Shown piece after piece: positions 6,238 through 7,206 of a DNA stretch of 7,206 nucleotides. Source of the DNA: Smithella sp. ME-1 (GTDB lineage Bacteria; Desulfobacterota; Syntrophia; Syntrophales; Smithellaceae); assembly GCA_000495415.1 (NCBI GenBank), contig AWGX01000784.1, forward strand, positions 1 through 7,206, written 5' to 3'. The position numbers and the translations under genes were made by a program. The notes under the pieces were generated by a model that searched no databases, had not been told where the DNA came from, and saw nothing but the letters and a program-made list of their open reading frames with translations. The stretch's first letter is position 1. Each line of letters opens with the position of its first letter.

Positions 6238-7206
6238 ATGAGCGAAAATATGGAAGATTCTGACACAACTATTCAACAGGTCACTGACCAAACCAATTCT
6301 CGCAACAATCGTTCCTCAATAATGCCTACTTTTTCTGCCTTCTCGGAAAAACTGGCTTCATCCCGCTATCTGAAGTGGGCAGTATTAGCGCTTCTGCCGG
6401 TCCTCATTTTGCTGAGAAATCCCGTGGAGCAATTAGACACCGATTTATGGTGGCAAATGGCTCTTGGTAAATATTATCTCACCCACCACACCCTCATTGC
6501 AGACCATTCGATATTTTCTTGGACACCGACAGACCCGACATGGATTTACAACACTTGTCTGGGAAGTATCGCTTTCTATCTGGTTTACACCTTCATGGGA
6601 GGGTTCGGTTTGTGGACCCTTCAGTGGCTCATATTCCTGGGAGTTTTTCTTTCATTTTATCTTTTTCTTCGCATGATTAGTCAGAAACTTGATGTAACCA
6701 GTGTTACCATCATTGCCGCCGTTGGTATAGTCTGTTCTCTGGCCTGCTGTTTCTATAAACCAGAAATATTTTCAGCACTTATGTTTTGCTGGACAGTATT
6801 TATCTTTTTTTGTGCAAAGTTGACACACCGAGTGTTTCTTTTTTATCTTTATCCATTAATTTTTGCCCTCTGGGTTAATTTACACGGTGCTTTCGTTTTC
6901 GGGCTCATTTTTCTAGTTCTCGTCTTTACAGGTGAGCTTTTAAACAGAATTTTCTTTTCAAAAGAATCATTTACCACCAAAGATCTAATCCATCTCGGGG
7001 CTGCTTGCGTTCTTTCTTTGGCGGCCACTTTAATTAATCCTTATGGCATACATTACCTGTTGAGCACTTATAATGGACTAACTTCCGATGCTTACATGAG
7101 TCTAATCAACAAATATATTTTAGCATATTTGAGTCTATGGCAATATTTGAAAGAGTTCGGCGATACCTTCTTCAGATTGGGGCAAACTGCATGGATTATG
7201 ACCATA
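6238..7206 (+). CDS. Multi-pass membrane protein, probable GT-C glycosyltransferase (3' partial)
   Basis: An open frame of 323 codons runs from this ATG to the window end without a stop. Residues 1-43 are polar, rich in S, T, N and Q, and probably cytoplasmic. Then come about eight hydrophobic helices (roughly 46-60, 106-119, 123-146, 153-171, 175-194, 198-214, 217-237, 252-266). Just after the first helix is QLDTDLWWQMALGKYY (D67, D69), then HHTLIADHSIFSWT. GT-C glycosyltransferases carry acidic residues in this first outer loop, where they bind metal or the lipid-phosphate donor. YKPEIFSALMF, VNLHGAFVFGL and INPYGIHYL recur in a large family of uncharacterised bacterial membrane proteins of this type. 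By family, it would use polyprenyl-phosphate sugars on the periplasmic face. Alternatives are an O-antigen polymerase/ligase or a non-catalytic relative; the missing C-terminus could decide. Confidence 0.75.
   Translation, partial: MSENMEDSDTTIQQVTDQTNSRNNRSSIMPTFSAFSEKLASSRYLKWAVLALLPVLILLRNPVEQLDTDLWWQMALGKYYLTHHTLIADHSIFSWTPTDPTWIYNTCLGSIAFYLVYTFMGGFGLWTLQWLIFLGVFLSFYLFLRMISQKLDVTSVTIIAAVGIVCSLACCFYKPEIFSALMFCWTVFIFFCAKLTHRVFLFYLYPLIFALWVNLHGAFVFGLIFLVLVFTGELLNRIFFSKESFTTKDLIHLGAACVLSLAATLINPYGIHYLLSTYNGLTSDAYMSLINKYILAYLSLWQYLKEFGDTFFRLGQTAWIMTI

Noticed and set aside
6464..6676. Short open frame inside the last gene
   Set aside because: It is out of frame with the long membrane-protein frame that starts at 6238 with a strong ribosome binding site.

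Overview
The window reads as one stretch of a bacterial surface-polysaccharide (O-antigen or capsule type) gene cluster. All genes are on the + strand and tightly packed, with 3-6 nt gaps, a stop/start overlap, or short spacers. Shine-Dalgarno sites, ATG starts and the standard code all fit a bacterium. The WecE-type sugar aminotransferase and the GtrA/GtrB-like pair are most familiar from Gram-negative envelope clusters. The style would suit a Desulfobacterota or other Gram-negative environmental lineage, but that is inference and the sequence does not fix the taxon.

Layout. 1-282: 3' end of a CarB-like ATP-grasp ligase, cut by the window edge. 279-944: calcineurin-like metallophosphoesterase overlapping the ligase stop. 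983-1894: repeat-built beta-propeller protein of the GH43/GH32/GH130-like kind. 1901-2845: family 2 glycosyltransferase of the GtrB/ArnC/DPM1 type with two C-terminal membrane helices. 2916-3611: class I SAM methyltransferase (upstream in-frame ATGs exist, but the ribosome binding site favours 2916). 3696-4103: GtrA-like four-helix membrane protein. 4107-4976: a second SAM methyltransferase with an N-terminal four-cysteine zinc ribbon. 5008-6151: WecE/RffA-type aminotransferase split by a single extra G in a G7 tract. 6238-7206: start of a large multi-pass membrane protein of GT-C type that runs off the window end.

How the genes may work together (inference). WecE would supply a dTDP-4-amino-4,6-dideoxy sugar. 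The GT2 protein would charge a polyprenyl phosphate with a sugar, and the GtrA-like protein would help move that lipid-linked sugar across the inner membrane. The GT-C protein could use it on the periplasmic side. The two methyltransferases, the ATP-grasp ligase, the phosphoesterase and the propeller protein look like tailoring steps whose substrates cannot be read from sequence. No flippase, polymerase, transposase, tRNA, rRNA, CRISPR array or convincing promoter or terminator is visible. There is no gene-free stretch over 300 bases; the longest spacers are 2846-2915, 3612-3695 and 6152-6237.

The strongest oddity is the G7 frameshift in the aminotransferase. The rest is a plausible but not plainly novel arrangement; the ATP-grasp/phosphoesterase/propeller trio and the interleaving of methyltransferases with the GtrB/GtrA pair are the parts with least obvious function.
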